From: Immersiella caudata
Lineage: Eukaryota > Ascomycota > Sordariomycetes > Sordariales > Lasiosphaeriaceae
Direction: 5' to 3'
Length of the DNA: 64,000 nucleotides
Assembly: GCA_030512335.1 (NCBI GenBank)
Contig: JAULSU010000002.1
Span: forward strand, 5,146,001 to 5,210,000
In this document: in pieces, positions 1-11,489 of the stretch
Layout: the number at the start of each line of letters is the position of its first letter
How positions within the stretch are numbered: position 1 is the first letter of the stretch
Translations under genes and position numbers: made by a program
The notes under the pieces: model-generated
Seen by the model: the letters and a program-made list of their open reading frames with translations, nothing else
Databases searched by the model: none
What the model was told of the DNA's origin: nothing

Positions 1-1440
1 CAGGGTGTCGGTATCCCAGTCAAACATCTCGTCGATCCGGGTACGGCTGAGGCTACGCCTTCGTGAGCGGCAGTCCAGTTGGGCGAGTGTCATGCGAGGG
101 AACGTGACCTGTATCTTGGCTCGAATTGGTGCTGGACTGTGCTCTCCGATATAGACGGTTGTAAAGCTCCCCGGCGGTGGCAAGCTCGTGCATCTCCTAC
201 GGAGGCGGCCATATCTCCCCTGGCTAGTCCCTTCTTCTCTGGAAGCCCAGTGTTGGCTAGTTGACCAAGTCCCATCGCTCTTTCGTCCTCGGCCGGGGTT
301 GAGGTCGAGATCGAGTGTTTTCGAACAGCCCAGCCTTATGTTGTCCGTATTCTTTCGATCCTGCCAACATGGCTGCATGATGAAACGCATCGCACCTCGT
401 TCTTCTGGAAAGGAGACTGTGGTGCCGAATTCCGACTGCTCCGTATTGCCAAGCCACCTGTTATCTCGTGGGCCGCGCCTCGTGCCTGTTCCAATAGCCT
501 GCTCCAGCCTGCGGCGGAGATACGGCATAAAGACGCCGCCATCGTACAGTGGCAGTTTATTCTGCGTCGCGAGCTTGGATTGCACGGCCTTCAAGTGAGC
601 CTTGTCCCTTGCGGTCCAACGACTGTAGCTGGGTGGGCGGAATCGTTCTACGTGTGCTCGGTACCAGACAACCGGAACGTCGCTGCCGATAGGAAATGTG
701 AGATTGTAAGCCCACGAACGAGGCTCCGTATGAGTCCTGTATGCTGTCAGCAACTACCCACCACTCGGGCCTGTTGGTATGTGTTTGGGATATCGGCACT
801 TATTCGCCTGGCACGCCGCAGCGAAGGGACAGAGCTGGGGAAAAGCTGAGCGGGCTGGTACTTACCGGGGACCATTGGACGGAGTTGGAACAGGTCCCAG
901 GTGTGATATCCATGCCCGAAGGATAGCATTGTCGGCCTCGAGATAGTGCTGCCTCACAAGGTCCAGGATTTGGTCGCGTAGCAGTGGAGGTCTGTTCCTT
1001 GGACCTTCGACTATTGTCACCTGTGGCCGCATTCCACAGCACGCAGCATGGGGATGGGGAAGTACAGCCGTCATAGGGGAGGCCCTTGGAGGGGGTGCGT
1101 CACCATAAGATGTGAAGAGCATCTTCTGGAGACAGCGAAGGTCGGTGCCTAGCTCCTTGTCTTGGTAGGATATGGGGCTGAAAGCAGCAGGGTGAACGAC
1201 GGCCGAGTCATAGGTACTCGGTTTAACGCGGATTGGATTCATATAATCGGTCATGATTCTATGCACCATGATGTCTCGCGCTGTCATGCGATGCTCGTAG
1301 CGATGGAACGGCGCGTCGGGGAGGTTGAGTGGGTAGTGGCGAGCGGCAGGAGTGCCATTGGGCGCTGCGCTGGTTTGCGAGGAAGGCTGGGTGGATAGCG
1401 CCTCCATATTGGCGCTATCGCCTCCGCCGGTTTTCTTCAT
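1..1440 (-). CDS. Unrecognised protein, 3' part cut by window edge
   Basis: I do not recognise the family. The ATG at 1440 has an in-frame stop shortly upstream. Exon 1 (1440-866) ends at a GTAAGT donor. Exon 2 (736 to the window edge) begins after a CATACAG acceptor. The 129-nt intron (737-865) joins codon CG|G, and the second reading frame then stays open to base 1, giving at least 437 residues. The N-terminus is Ser/Thr/Pro-rich. Exon 2 encodes a basic, Arg-rich stretch with tryptophans (for example WYRAHVERFRPPSYSRW). No signal peptide or membrane segment is visible. The precise splice and clean frame make a real gene likely; its function is open. Confidence 0.6.
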
Positions 1441-3240
1441 CTTGGATGCTGTTCATCGGAGTTTTCTATCAGGAGGCAAGTCGAGCAGAGATCGAAGCGT
1501 TGACCGCGCGGGCGAGGGAAGGACGGCTTGGGCGAGTGACACTGGGATATTGCAGGTTGGCGAGATGAGCTCGCTGGTACGATGGACCGTTGGTCTCCAA
1601 ATTTTAGTCGTTGTTCAAGAATCGTCGAGAGCGTACGTCGATGAAGGCAGCAGTTGTTGTCTCCTCCAGCTGGCGCAATGGCCTGGACATGACGTGAGTT
1701 GCAACAGGGATGCGTGCCTGCCGATTAGGTCGGGAGTTAGTGTTACCCCGCTCTGTGGCATCTTTGTGCCTGACAGGCGGTGCTGCAGCCTGCAACGGAA
1801 CACAAGCTTCTGGAGCTTGGAGCTTTAGCATTCGATATCGCAACGTTGCTTACACTAAATGCGCGTTGAAAATTGACTAAATATCGAGATAGGTAGTTCG
1901 CAACAGCCCTAGCGCAAACAGCGAGAGAGCGTCGGTAAATCTTACAAGTTCCGAACCTCTGGCGGTAGGAGTTGTCGCGGGAGCAGTTTCCATCGCGGGA
2001 GCGGCTCGTGGGTAGAATCCGTCACGACGAGAAATGAGTTGGAGATCCATCATCCTACCCGCTCGATTGAAAGTAGCTCATGAATTCTCCCGGGTCTTAC
2101 TCTTCACCAAAAGGTTCTCCGGATATCTTTGCTGCATTTTATCAATGCCACCAGTATGTTACAGGGCTCCCACCCGGTTGTGGGCGGTGAAACTCGATTC
2201 TCCCACCATGTGCACAACATGCATTTGAGGAAAGAAAGAAGGGTTACCGCATTACACTCGGGCGGGCTTCCTTTTTGCCTCTGGAAGCTACGAAAAGTTG
2301 AATGTAGCCTCGTATTTTCCGTTTCCTGTCAGTTCCTAGCACACCAAGTTCTTGGGTCGGTGCTGGGCGCAGATGGTGGGGTGATGGGGTACTAGCCTGC
2401 TGAGTCATCCATTGCCAGCTCACCTGAACAGCTCAACATTCTGGCGGCTCCAGCCACCTCAAATCTGGAGGCAGGTGGCAGGGATCGTCAACGAGGCGGG
2501 ATGGCCAGCACAGACCTTGGGCAGCAAGCAAAGAGCCTCCAAAGCGCCTCCGAAAATACGCGTCAAACCTGACTTCAGGAATCCTCGTGAGAATAAAGAA
2601 ATGCGTTTCTTTACACCGTCATGAAAGAGCCGTTCTCGCCCGGCCTCAAAGGATCCAGGCCGTTTTCAGCCATCAAACAAGACCCTTCTTCCAGCTCGCG
2701 GTCACCTTTCCGCCATCACGACTTTCTGCGCGTCCTTGGTTTTAGCTGTCCCCCTTCGCTGTCAAGTCGCTGCCCGAACCTAGGAACTTAAAAAATCTTC
2801 GTCATGGAATAGCGCATCGTTGCACTAGGTCCTATTGTGGTTATTTGTCAATAGCCGACTGTCCATTCACTGTTGGGCGACGCTAGGGATCACAGCGCAG
2901 CAATCGCAAAGTTCGGATCGAAACCCAGCGCATAAAATCCATTGCGGTCAAGGTAAACAATCGCTTTCCACCTCAATCGCAACACCTTCCACCTCGCATC
3001 TGTTCGACCTTCATTTGCGACATCAGTGGTGCCGCACTCATTTCTTTGCAGCGCAGGCGCTCACTCATTGCGCTCATCTCACCCACTCTCACTGCGTTCC
3101 TGCTGGTCTCATCTGGGAAAATCGCAAACATGGCTGACGATAATCTTAGTTCCCTGTTTTTGATCGCAAAGTCGAATCATTCGGATCTTGGAATCTCAGA
3201 CCTCCACTACTTTCATCAGGAGCGTGAGTGGGCCGCCGCC
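1441..3240. other. Gene-free divergent region
   Basis: About 1.8 kb between two divergent genes. ORFs here are short, lack splice continuity and have no family features. The 3' end must hold the 5' leader of the SUN-domain gene, whose frame is open upstream to 3046. I see no tRNA or repeat. Confidence 0.5.
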
Positions 3241-6200
3241 ATGCCTCCGCGTGCAACGCGCTCCAACGCCGCGAATGCAACCCCTAGTAGGGCGCTTCGC
3301 GGCTCGTCTCCTACGGCATCTTCTATGCGAAGCTCTGATGTACGCTTGCTCGACTCTGTCAGATCGCCCCTTGTATCAAAACACAGCATCTCCTACGGCT
3401 CGCCTCTGACGCAGCTTCCCGACCGACGATCGACCGTTGGCGACGCCAAGCTCGCATCGGTTGCGGCGCGCGTCTTCAAACAGGTCAAGAAGGACAACCG
3501 AACTTCAAAAGGTCGCCTTTACGTCGACGGTCAGCCGGTGACAGGTGCGAACAAGGCGCCATCACCAGCCCGGTCCGCTCCGGAGGATGAGGTTGAGCTC
3601 GTTTACAACCCCGATGATGACTCACCTGGGAACGGTATTATTGGCCAGAACTCAGGAGGAGATGATGCCGACGAAGTGATGGGGGAGGCCGGGGAGGAAG
3701 TAGAAGAGGAGGTGGCTGAGGGGTTGGCGCGTGAGAGTCAACTAGAAACCCGAGGAAAGCGATCCCGTAGACGGAAGGAAGATCTGGAAGATGGGAGCCC
3801 GGTTGGGGATGAAGCCCCCGAGCAGCAATCAGCTGACACTGCTGCGCGGTACGAAAGGGTGAAAGCTGCGACATTGACAGCCAAAAAGGCTTCTGACATG
3901 GAGGTGGCAAAGAAGGAGGCAATAGCTGCTCGCAAAGCGGCCAGGGAGGCTGCTGCGATGAAGGCCGCAACGGGAGAGGGAGCGAGCACCACACGTAAGA
4001 GGAGGAGAGATGACGAGGCCCAAGCAGAAGAGGACCTCGAAAGAATTGGGAGAGAGGCTCGCCAACGGAGAGAGCGGCTTGACGAGGCCAACCGGCAGGC
4101 AGAGGAGCGTCAGACACGACAGCAAGAATCAGCGCAGAGACTAAACACTCAACCAAACATCCCAACCACTGGGATTGCAACAGGAAACTCCCGCCGGCCG
4201 CCAGCGACGCCGTTCGGCGCTTCGTTGGGGAATCTCCAGCCGTCGGTGCCCAATACCGCTCGTAGCTGGCAGGAAGAGGGCAACCTTTATGGTGCAGCTA
4301 GTGTCAGCTCGAGCCCGCCACATGATGGCGATTCCCCAGATATAGCCAGGAAAACGAATCCTCCATCTGCTTGGAACGTTGTTCGACAACCGCCAGAACC
4401 GATTATGTCAGGCGCCAGGAACCCCCCACTTCCACCACATTTGCAGCCGCCAGAGCTGTTGGGTCAAACCCGGGATGCTGGCCGAGTCGACCCTGGTGTC
4501 TTCCGCGCCCCCGAGTTTGAGCCCAACAGACCAGCCTCCGGCCTGGGCAACGAAGGGCATGTGTCCTACCTTGGCCCTGCACCTCGAATGCCTTTGGGTT
4601 CGCTGAAGGGAGTTGGGAAGCAATCGAGAAACCAGCCGGACTGGAGACATGGTGGGAACTTTGGTGGCTCTCATCAAGATGATGCAACCGGTGTGAAGCC
4701 AGGCAAGGAAAACGGAGACGCGGATGACAGCAACAGCAACAGCAGCCCCTCAGAAGCACCTTCAGAACCCTCCTCAGACAACGGACAGGACGAATATGAC
4801 AGCGAAAGCCAACCTACCGACGATGGTGGTGCACCACCCGACGCGCCAGACGTCGAAGAGACGACCCCTCAAGAGACAGCCCGTCAAGAATGGCGGTGGC
4901 CGAAGTTCAAACGAATTTCCACGCCGTGGAAGTTTACGCCATGGAACTTACTCAAGCTCATCGCGATCGCTCTGATCATCATCCCGACATTTCAATTCCT
5001 CCGATCGGCGGTGCTGCCTCCACCTCCCATCCTCTCAGACGAACAATTCGACAGACTTAATGGCTTCCTGAGAGACCCGTCTGTTCTCACCCCAGACGCC
5101 CGAGACAACCTGAAAGCTCTTCTTCCTCGCATGATCCATGTCCAGAGAGACCGTGCTGGGAAGCTGGTAATCGACAACGAGTTTTGGCACGCCATCAAGG
5201 CCCGGGTCCAAGAAGACGAGTCCATTCTCACACTTGATGATCGATCCAAGTTGTCAGAACGCCACTGGAAGGCGCTCAAGGACCAGTTTCCGATCGGGAC
5301 AGCGCCACCAGTAGTTCAATCTTGGGATTCGTGGCTGAAGCTGAACGAGAAGAAAGTCATCAACCTAGTGGGAAGGCACTTCGACAATATCATCGAAGAA
5401 AAGCTGCCCTCAAACGTTGTCTCCAGCGAAGAGTTTCTGCGGGAGCTGCAGGCTGGCTTGGCAAAGCAGAAGAAGGAAATGGCTGGAGATCTCAGCGACA
5501 TAAAGGCAATGATCAACTCCGCTATTGAGGATGTCACAAAGTTGAAGTCATCGGCAAACACTCCCAAGGGCATGGCCGAAGCTGAGGTCTCGAAACTCGT
5601 CGACAAAATAGTCAACAAAGCCATCGCCAAAGCCCAGCTCAAACATGCCGCAAAGAACAACATCGGCAGCGCTACCGACCCTGAGTTGCAAAACAGGATC
5701 AATCATTTCGCCTTCGGAAATGGCGCCGCCATTGAAGTCTCCCTGACGTCGCCAACCTTTAAGATGGGGAGGCCCAGGGTTGGGGGGTCGGCTTGGATTA
5801 GCAATGGGAAAAAGTCACCACAGTTCATCAGGGAAGGCCACGCTGCGCTGACGCCCTGGGAGGAGCCGGGCCACTGCTGGTGCGCCGCCATCATCGGGGT
5901 AGACAACAGCACGTACCCAGCGGACGTCGGTGTCCAGACTGCCAACCTCGTCATTCCCGAATTCATCGTCCTTGAGCACATCAACCCCGCGGAGACTAAT
6001 GACCCCGAAGCCATGCCCAAGGAAGTCGAGGTTTGGGCCTATATCATCGAGCCCCAGCGAGAGAAAGCCAAGGACTGGGCCGTTGCTTCTTTCCCACGCA
6101 CGTACGCGGAGCTAAACAGGCACGACCTGATGGCAGACACGGCCGGTCTCGTTAAAATCGCCGAATTCACGTACAAGTACGAAGCTAGCACCAACGGTGT

Positions 6201-6426
6201 CTTCGTCAAAAAGTTGTCTGAGCAGCTCATCGAGCCCCTCAAGGCCGCCACGGATACCATCCTTGTCCGTGTGAGGACAAACCACGGGGCCGACCACACG
6301 TGCTTCTACAGGATCAGGATGTATGGCCAGAACTATGACATCTTTGACTTTGTTCAGAAGCCAGCAGAGCCTGAACCTCAGGTATTCACAGACGAAGAGG
6401 AGGATCCTTGGTGGAAATTATGGTGA
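3241..6426 (+). CDS. SUN-domain inner nuclear membrane protein (Sad1/UNC-84 family)
   Basis: Encodes 1061 residues without introns. The N-terminal 560 residues are hydrophilic: a basic cluster near 170 (KRSRRRK), a charged coiled-coil-like stretch around 210-305, then a Pro/Ser-rich acidic linker. One membrane span lies near 570-592 (LLKLIAIALIIIPTF), followed by a helical lumenal region. The SUN domain is at about 820-1040 (start FAFGNGAAIEV; LVIPEFIVLEHI; late CFYRIRMYG). SUN proteins sit in the inner nuclear membrane and bind KASH partners in the perinuclear space to link chromatin to the cytoskeleton. I chose the ATG at 3241 (context GCCGCCGCCATGCC; start MPPRATRS). An in-frame ATG at 3130, also in good context, would add 37 residues. 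The nearest convergent neighbour is dbp4. Confidence 0.93.
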   Translation: MPPRATRSNAANATPSRALRGSSPTASSMRSSDVRLLDSVRSPLVSKHSISYGSPLTQLPDRRSTVGDAKLASVAARVFKQVKKDNRTSKGRLYVDGQPVTGANKAPSPARSAPEDEVELVYNPDDDSPGNGIIGQNSGGDDADEVMGEAGEEVEEEVAEGLARESQLETRGKRSRRRKEDLEDGSPVGDEAPEQQSADTAARYERVKAATLTAKKASDMEVAKKEAIAARKAAREAAAMKAATGEGASTTRKRRRDDEAQAEEDLERIGREARQRRERLDEANRQAEERQTRQQESAQRLNTQPNIPTTGIATGNSRRPPATPFGASLGNLQPSVPNTARSWQEEGNLYGAASVSSSPPHDGDSPDIARKTNPPSAWNVVRQPPEPIMSGARNPPLPPHLQPPELLGQTRDAGRVDPGVFRAPEFEPNRPASGLGNEGHVSYLGPAPRMPLGSLKGVGKQSRNQPDWRHGGNFGGSHQDDATGVKPGKENGDADDSNSNSSPSEAPSEPSSDNGQDEYDSESQPTDDGGAPPDAPDVEETTPQETARQEWRWPKFKRISTPWKFTPWNLLKLIAIALIIIPTFQFLRSAVLPPPPILSDEQFDRLNGFLRDPSVLTPDARDNLKALLPRMIHVQRDRAGKLVIDNEFWHAIKARVQEDESILTLDDRSKLSERHWKALKDQFPIGTAPPVVQSWDSWLKLNEKKVINLVGRHFDNIIEEKLPSNVVSSEEFLRELQAGLAKQKKEMAGDLSDIKAMINSAIEDVTKLKSSANTPKGMAEAEVSKLVDKIVNKAIAKAQLKHAAKNNIGSATDPELQNRINHFAFGNGAAIEVSLTSPTFKMGRPRVGGSAWISNGKKSPQFIREGHAALTPWEEPGHCWCAAIIGVDNSTYPADVGVQTANLVIPEFIVLEHINPAETNDPEAMPKEVEVWAYIIEPQREKAKDWAVASFPRTYAELNRHDLMADTAGLVKIAEFTYKYEASTNGVFVKKLSEQLIEPLKAATDTILVRVRTNHGADHTCFYRIRMYGQNYDIFDFVQKPAEPEPQVFTDEEEDPWWKLW

Positions 6427-6934
6427 TGACGTTGAAGCCTGAGGGGCGTGGCGCAATGCTCATTTTGTAAATTTTCCTTTACCTAGTCTGCAGGTTAGAC
6501 GACGAGAGGCTTGCGGTATTTGACGATTTCGCAATTTTGGCGTTTAGGAGAGTTCAAGGATGGGGATTGGGGAAAAGGACGTTACGATACCCGTGAAGCG
6601 TTCCTGAAGTTGTTTGTGGATTTGTATTGAGCTTTGGGGTTTATTGAAAATCACTTCCTTGTCGGTTTATAACAGCGTGGCGTGGAGCTTCTTCTGATGT
6701 TGGGCGTATCCTGGTCTGTGGCACTTATTGTGAAGAGGGCTTGTGGATAAACTGTTGGCAGTTGGAAACAGGGGTGGTGAGCCATCCCACGGTCAATTAT
6801 GTTGAGGACGTGTGGAAGAGTATCGTGAGGATGATGCGATGTCGCAGCCCTTGCCTCGACTTGCCTGGGCTCGCACATTTATGACTACCTAGGTATCCTG
6901 CTCGTACTACAATGGTAACGTGCTGAAGCTACAC
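6427..6934. other. Convergent 3' intergenic region
   Basis: 508 bp between the ends of the SUN gene and dbp4. It should hold both 3' UTRs and poly(A) sites. I see no other feature. Confidence 0.6.
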
Positions 6935-9404
6935 TCAATCCTCCAACAAGCCAGCAGCCAATGCCTCCAAATCCTCCAAATTATCCGGCTCATGATCCAT
7001 TTCAATAACCTTCTTCCCGCCCTTCTTCGCCTTCTTCGACTTCCCCTCCTCGTCAGAATCGTCTTGGAACCACTTCCTCGCCTTCTTCGTTGGTGGCTCC
7101 GCCTCTTCATCGGAGCTGCTCCTATCATCCTCCCCAGCGATCGGCAGTGACCGAAGCAACGCCAATGGATCCTCCGCGGCATCGGCGTCCGCTTCGAGCT
7201 GAGGCCCGGTGCCCAGCTGCTGGGCAAGCTCCTCACGCTCACGCGCCTTTTGCTTGTCTCGCTTCTCCTTCCTCCTCTGCTTGGCGAACTCCTTGTCCTC
7301 GATGTCGGCCTCGCGGACCTTGTTGGCCTCGGCCTCGACGAACTCACGGCGAATCTGCTCGGCAGGGCCTTCCTTCCTGAAGTCTTCCTCGTTCTGAAGC
7401 TCGTAGATGGCGTGAGCGTTGCCGTCATCGTCGAAGACAAGCCTGGTGCCCTTGTCCATGTACTTGGAGAGCTTCTTTTTGGAGTTGAGAAGCTTCTCGC
7501 GGCGTTTGGAGTCGATGATGAGTTCCGACTTGCCAAGCGTAACAACCTTGGGCTCGGTGGCACCATCGACGCCAGCAGCGTCGTCCAGGTCGCCGTCGCC
7601 GAGGACTCGTTTGACGGACATGAAGTCGTCTTCGTCGTCGTCTTCCTCGTCGCCGAGAAGTTTGCGGTAATGGCTAGAGAGAACGTCTTGGTTTTTCCTC
7701 TCCATCATCTTGTCGTACTTTGTCCTGACTTCGGATTGCTTCGGTTTCCTGCCTTCGCCGTCCGAATCGCTTTCAGCGCCGTCGGAAAGGGCGGCGCGCG
7801 AAGCGTTCTTGAGTCGTTTGACATCCTCGCCCTTCTGGAATTTGACTTGTGGCGTTCCTGGAAGGCCGAGACTTGCTGCGTACGCGTCCAGATCCAGGCT
7901 CTTGAACTGGAAGACCTCCTTATCTTTTTGTAAGAAAACAGACCGTGTGTAGGAAATGAATGCTTTTTGCCCCAGATACTTGAGATCTGGCGACTTGAAG
8001 CACATGTTCTGCAGCTCCTCCGTGATGCTCTTCTTCTTGTTCTCCTTCACATTCACCTTCTGTATCGGAACTTTTTTATGCTTCAGTCGCTTCAGGAATG
8101 GTTCTTCCTCGTGGGGGTCTAGAAACAGAACTGCCCGACCCTTGTTCTCGTATCTGGCCGTCCGCCCGACTCGATGGATGTATGTATCAGCGTCTTCAGG
8201 GCAGTCTGCCTGGATGACCCAGTCGACAGCCGGGAAGTCAACACCTCTTGCGACAACATCCGTCGCAAAGAGACAGGCATACTTGGCCGATGTGAATCTG
8301 GATGTGATCTCCAAGCGCGCCACCTGCTTTTGCCGCCCGTGTAGGTGCAGAAGGGGGATACCAGGCTGCATGCGCTTGAAGCTCTCAAACACGAATCGCA
8401 CCTGCTTGCCCGACGACAGAAAGACGATGATCTTGCTCTTGCGGTTCGAGCACAAGAAGCCCCATAACGTATCGAGCTTCTCCACCAAGGGCGTGACGAT
8501 GTAATGTTGCTGGAGATTTGTGGGGGTTGCTGAGCTTGCCTCTTCGTGTACCGAGACGTATTCGGGATCTTTCAAGCTCAGACGAGCCAGGTCAGACACC
8601 CTCTTGCTCTGTGTTGCGCTGAAAAGAAGTGTCTGCCTCGTTTTTGGGAGATGCTCCACGAGCGCATCGACTGCTGACTGAAAGCCCATATCCATGATCC
8701 GATCGGCCTCGTCCAACACCAAAATCTGCAGGTTGTCGACGTCGAGGCCGGCCGTCTGGTCCAAATGCTGGAGCATGCGGCCAGGGGTGCACACGAGAAT
8801 GTTCATGCGCCCCATTCTCTCGGCTTCTTCACGCAGATTCTTTCCTCCAATGACCAGACCGGCGGAGAAGGTGTGCTTGCGACCGATTTTCCTCAGAACC
8901 TCGAAGATCTGCACAGCGAGCTCGCGGGTGGGGCTGATGATGAGGGCCCCGAGGCCGTCGTACTCGGTCCATTGTGCGCGGTAGAGGGTTTCCAGAACAG
9001 GGACTAGGAAGGCAAGGGTCTTGCCGCTGCCTGTCTTCGCGGCGCCGAGAATGTCTTTGCCCTTCAGCGCAAGGGGGATCGCAGAGCGCTGCACGTCGGT
9101 TAGGACCTCAAAGTGGGAGGCGCGTAGTCCTGAGGCGGTCGCTTCGCAGAGAGGGAGATCGGTAAAGTTCTTGAGGTCTGGGGATTTGGGATCCTGCGGC
9201 TTGTTAGAGAGCGATTCGATGGGCTCAATGGCAGGGGCGGTCGGGAAATCGAAGTTTGGGGGGCCTCACAAGCTCGTCGATTGCTTTCCGCAACGTCACC
9301 AGGTCCTCGTGCTCTCTTTTCCTTTTCAGCGTCCGGGCCTCGGTCTTATGGGTCGGCTTGGTACGCCCAGCGCTCTTTTTGGGCTTCGCGACGTTTGGAG
9401 GCAT
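6935..9404 (-). CDS. dbp4: ATP-dependent RNA helicase Dbp4 (DDX10/Hca4 family)
   Basis: A 797-residue DEAD-box helicase of ribosome biogenesis. Yeast Dbp4 releases U14 snoRNA during early 18S rRNA processing in the nucleolus. Exon 1 is 9404-9270; a 76-nt intron (9194-9269; GTGAGG donor, CTAAC branch 9 nt before the CCGCAG acceptor) joins in phase 0. The splice gives the family linker ...RKAIDEL|DPKSPDLKNFTDLP. Visible motifs: Q-motif region with TDVQRSAIPLAL, Walker A AAKTGSGKT, PTREL, TPGR, DEAD (VLDEADR), SAT, ARGVDFP and HRVGRTAR. The C-terminal third is acidic and lysine-rich (GEREELAQQLG-like and EEGKSKKAKKGGKK segments), as usual for this family. The small ORF in exon 1 looks frameshifted only if the intron is ignored. 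Confidence 0.95.
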
Positions 9405-9901
9405 GGTTTCGCTCGTTTGCTTTGAAGAACACTACCCAGTGAACAATCGCATCGAGCTGGGTGCAAAATTTTGGCGGAGAGCAATTCTGCCGTTTGCCCC
9501 ACCACGGCTCGCAGAGCGACGAACGTCACGAACGACAGTCAAGATTAAGGGTTAGGGTTATCGCAGTAGTCGTTCAACAACGGTGCGTGGGAAATCGTCA
9601 TTGATGTTTTTGCTTTTTTTCTCTTTGGTAGTACACAGAGCGGTGGCTGCGCAGCCGCCACATACTTAATCTTCCAATACTCACTTGAAGCTTTCAAGTC
9701 CTCCGTATAGCCAAAAGACGGCGAATATGGTAGACCTAACACCCTCGTCCTGATCGTCTCGGCGACGAGAAACAAGCAAAACTGCTGAACCCAACAACTT
9801 GCATCAGATCTCAGACTCCAGTTGACAGGAAGCGTTTGACGATTCGATGCGAAATCAGGAGTAAGCCTATATTGAAACTTGATGCATGAAATGTCTTATT
9901 C
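9405..9901. other. dbp4 upstream region
   Basis: 497 bp containing the dbp4 promoter and the 3' flank of the next gene. It carries a double telomere-type repeat listed separately. No coding signal is convincing. Confidence 0.55.
9545..9561 (-). promoter_or_regulatory. Telobox-like double repeat upstream of dbp4
   Basis: The minus strand reads AACCCTAACCCTTAA, about 140 bp before the dbp4 start codon. Telobox motifs (AAACCCTAA-like) are known in promoters of translation and ribosome-biogenesis genes in plants and some fungi. That this copy acts on dbp4 is inference from position alone. Confidence 0.4.
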
Positions 9902-10850
9902 CTAGTCACCTGGTAGCTTTACATAGTGCCTTAACCGCCACGTCTTCTCACTAATCGTGAACACGTGGAAAAACTGCTTGGCAGTCGCCGCAACCCTCGC
10001 TTTCAAGAAAAGTACCCGAGACTCGGATCCGCACGACTTTGGAACCTTGTTGAGATAGACGGCATCTTCGGCAAACCGCAACGCCAAATCTGCGTATTCC
10101 TTCTCCTCTTGCAGCTTCTCAATGCTCGGCCGCTCCTCGTCAATCATCCCCAGAGTACGCTTCAAGCTCTCGACATCACCCTCCAGCGTCAGCGTCACCA
10201 AACGCCGAAGGAAATCATGCATAGGCGCTGCCGCTGCCGGTACCGGTGCCGCCGCCAGAGCAACACCGGGTTCTGGACAAAGGAGTCTCCATTTCTCACA
10301 CTCCCTGTCCAAACACGCCTTGATGGCCGTCCAAGAGGATGTCATGAAGAACTCCTGAACATTGTCCCTCGTCAAGTCATATTCCTCGGCGACTGCATCG
10401 GCAGTTGATGCCGCTCCAATAGCCTCCTCCTCTTCAACAACCCCCTTCCCCTCCAGGCCCATCGGGCGACCCCGGCGGCGACTCTGGAAACGCCCTCTTT
10501 CGCTTCTGCCCCAGGATCGAACGCCCCTCTGCAGCCTCAGCACTCACCCCGTACTCCTTCAGGTGCCCTTTATGCCTCTCATCAAAAACCTCCCTCTGCC
10601 ACTCCTCCATCCTTTTCAACGCCTCTTCATACTCTACGTCCTCCTCCCTCATCTCTTCCAGCGCTTGTCGGTGCTTCTCCGAGATCTTGCCATTATGTTG
10701 CTGGGAAGAGGCAAGGAGGTACAGGACGAAGCCTTCCGTGCGCGCGGTGAGGCTTCCACTGCTGAGAAGGTCGTGCAAATATGGCTCTGGGTCAGGGAGT
10801 GGGGCGGCGTTTGTTGTGTCGTCCTCAAACATCGTGAGACTGTTTGACAT
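9902..10850 (-). CDS. Unrecognised 294-residue protein
   Basis: Two exons: 10850-10548 and 10483-9902, with a 64-nt intron (10484-10547; GTGAGT donor, TTTCCAG acceptor) in phase 0. The splice reconciles two overlapping frames that otherwise look like a frameshift. The N-terminal 100 residues are acidic and helical, with a probable coiled coil (EEMREEDVEYEEALKRMEEW). The centre is Ala/Glu-rich. The C-terminal part includes HDFLRRLVTLTLEGDVESLK and a helix ending near the stop. There is no signal peptide or membrane span. Length and composition suggest a soluble, possibly complex-bound factor. I cannot name a family. Confidence 0.75.
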
Positions 10851-11489
10851 TTCGGGGTGAAGGGAGAAAAACTGCGATGAAGGTGGCGGAAACCTCGTGT
10901 ATCCACTTTTGATATTTGAGACCGATTGTTGTGAAGGTTTTGAAAGGTGAGGTCAGGTTCAAGGAAATTTTTTAGGGGAAAGAAGATGCTGGGTGCAGAA
11001 CGAAGAAGGGCTGAGTTATTTCTCTTTAAAAATCAGTTCAGAAGTCCCTGTCTCTTGTCCCCAGCCAGCCACAATTCGTTGATAAACTTCTAGATACTCG
11101 GGAACTCTGGTGCCAAGGTTCACGAGAAGCCGAAGGGTTCATGAGAACTAGGTAAGTCAATGTGAGACAGCTCGCACTCACCTCTGACACCGTGAGCCGC
11201 ATTAGCACGGTGGTTCCAACCGTGTTTACTGTATTTTATTTCAACCTATCTCACAAGTTCTTCGTGGATTCTCTTCTACGCAGTACTTTTCTGCGCGATG
11301 CGAGTTTGCTTTAAGGGCTGTTCATCGATTGAAAGTTGGGGTTTCGATTCACGCGCCACGTGGAACAATGGCGGCACCATGACACAGGTCCTCGGTAAAA
11401 GGGGCTCTACAAAAGCTTTTGCTCTTGTACTTCAACAATTGCAAAAGGATAACATTAAACTCTAACGGATTACGTATACTTGTAGGTAC
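10851..11489. other. Intergenic region, nothing recognised
   Basis: 639 bp between the start of the 294-residue gene and the end of dpp4. It should include one promoter and one 3' UTR. No conserved element stands out. Confidence 0.5.

Noticed and set aside
9193..9270. Apparent frameshift near the start of dbp4 (C6 run)
   Set aside because: A 76-nt intron with donor, CTAAC branch and acceptor restores the frame and gives the expected family sequence, so no sequence error is needed.
9545..9561. Chromosome end or internal telomere
   Set aside because: Only two repeat units, in the promoter of a housekeeping gene with genes on both sides.
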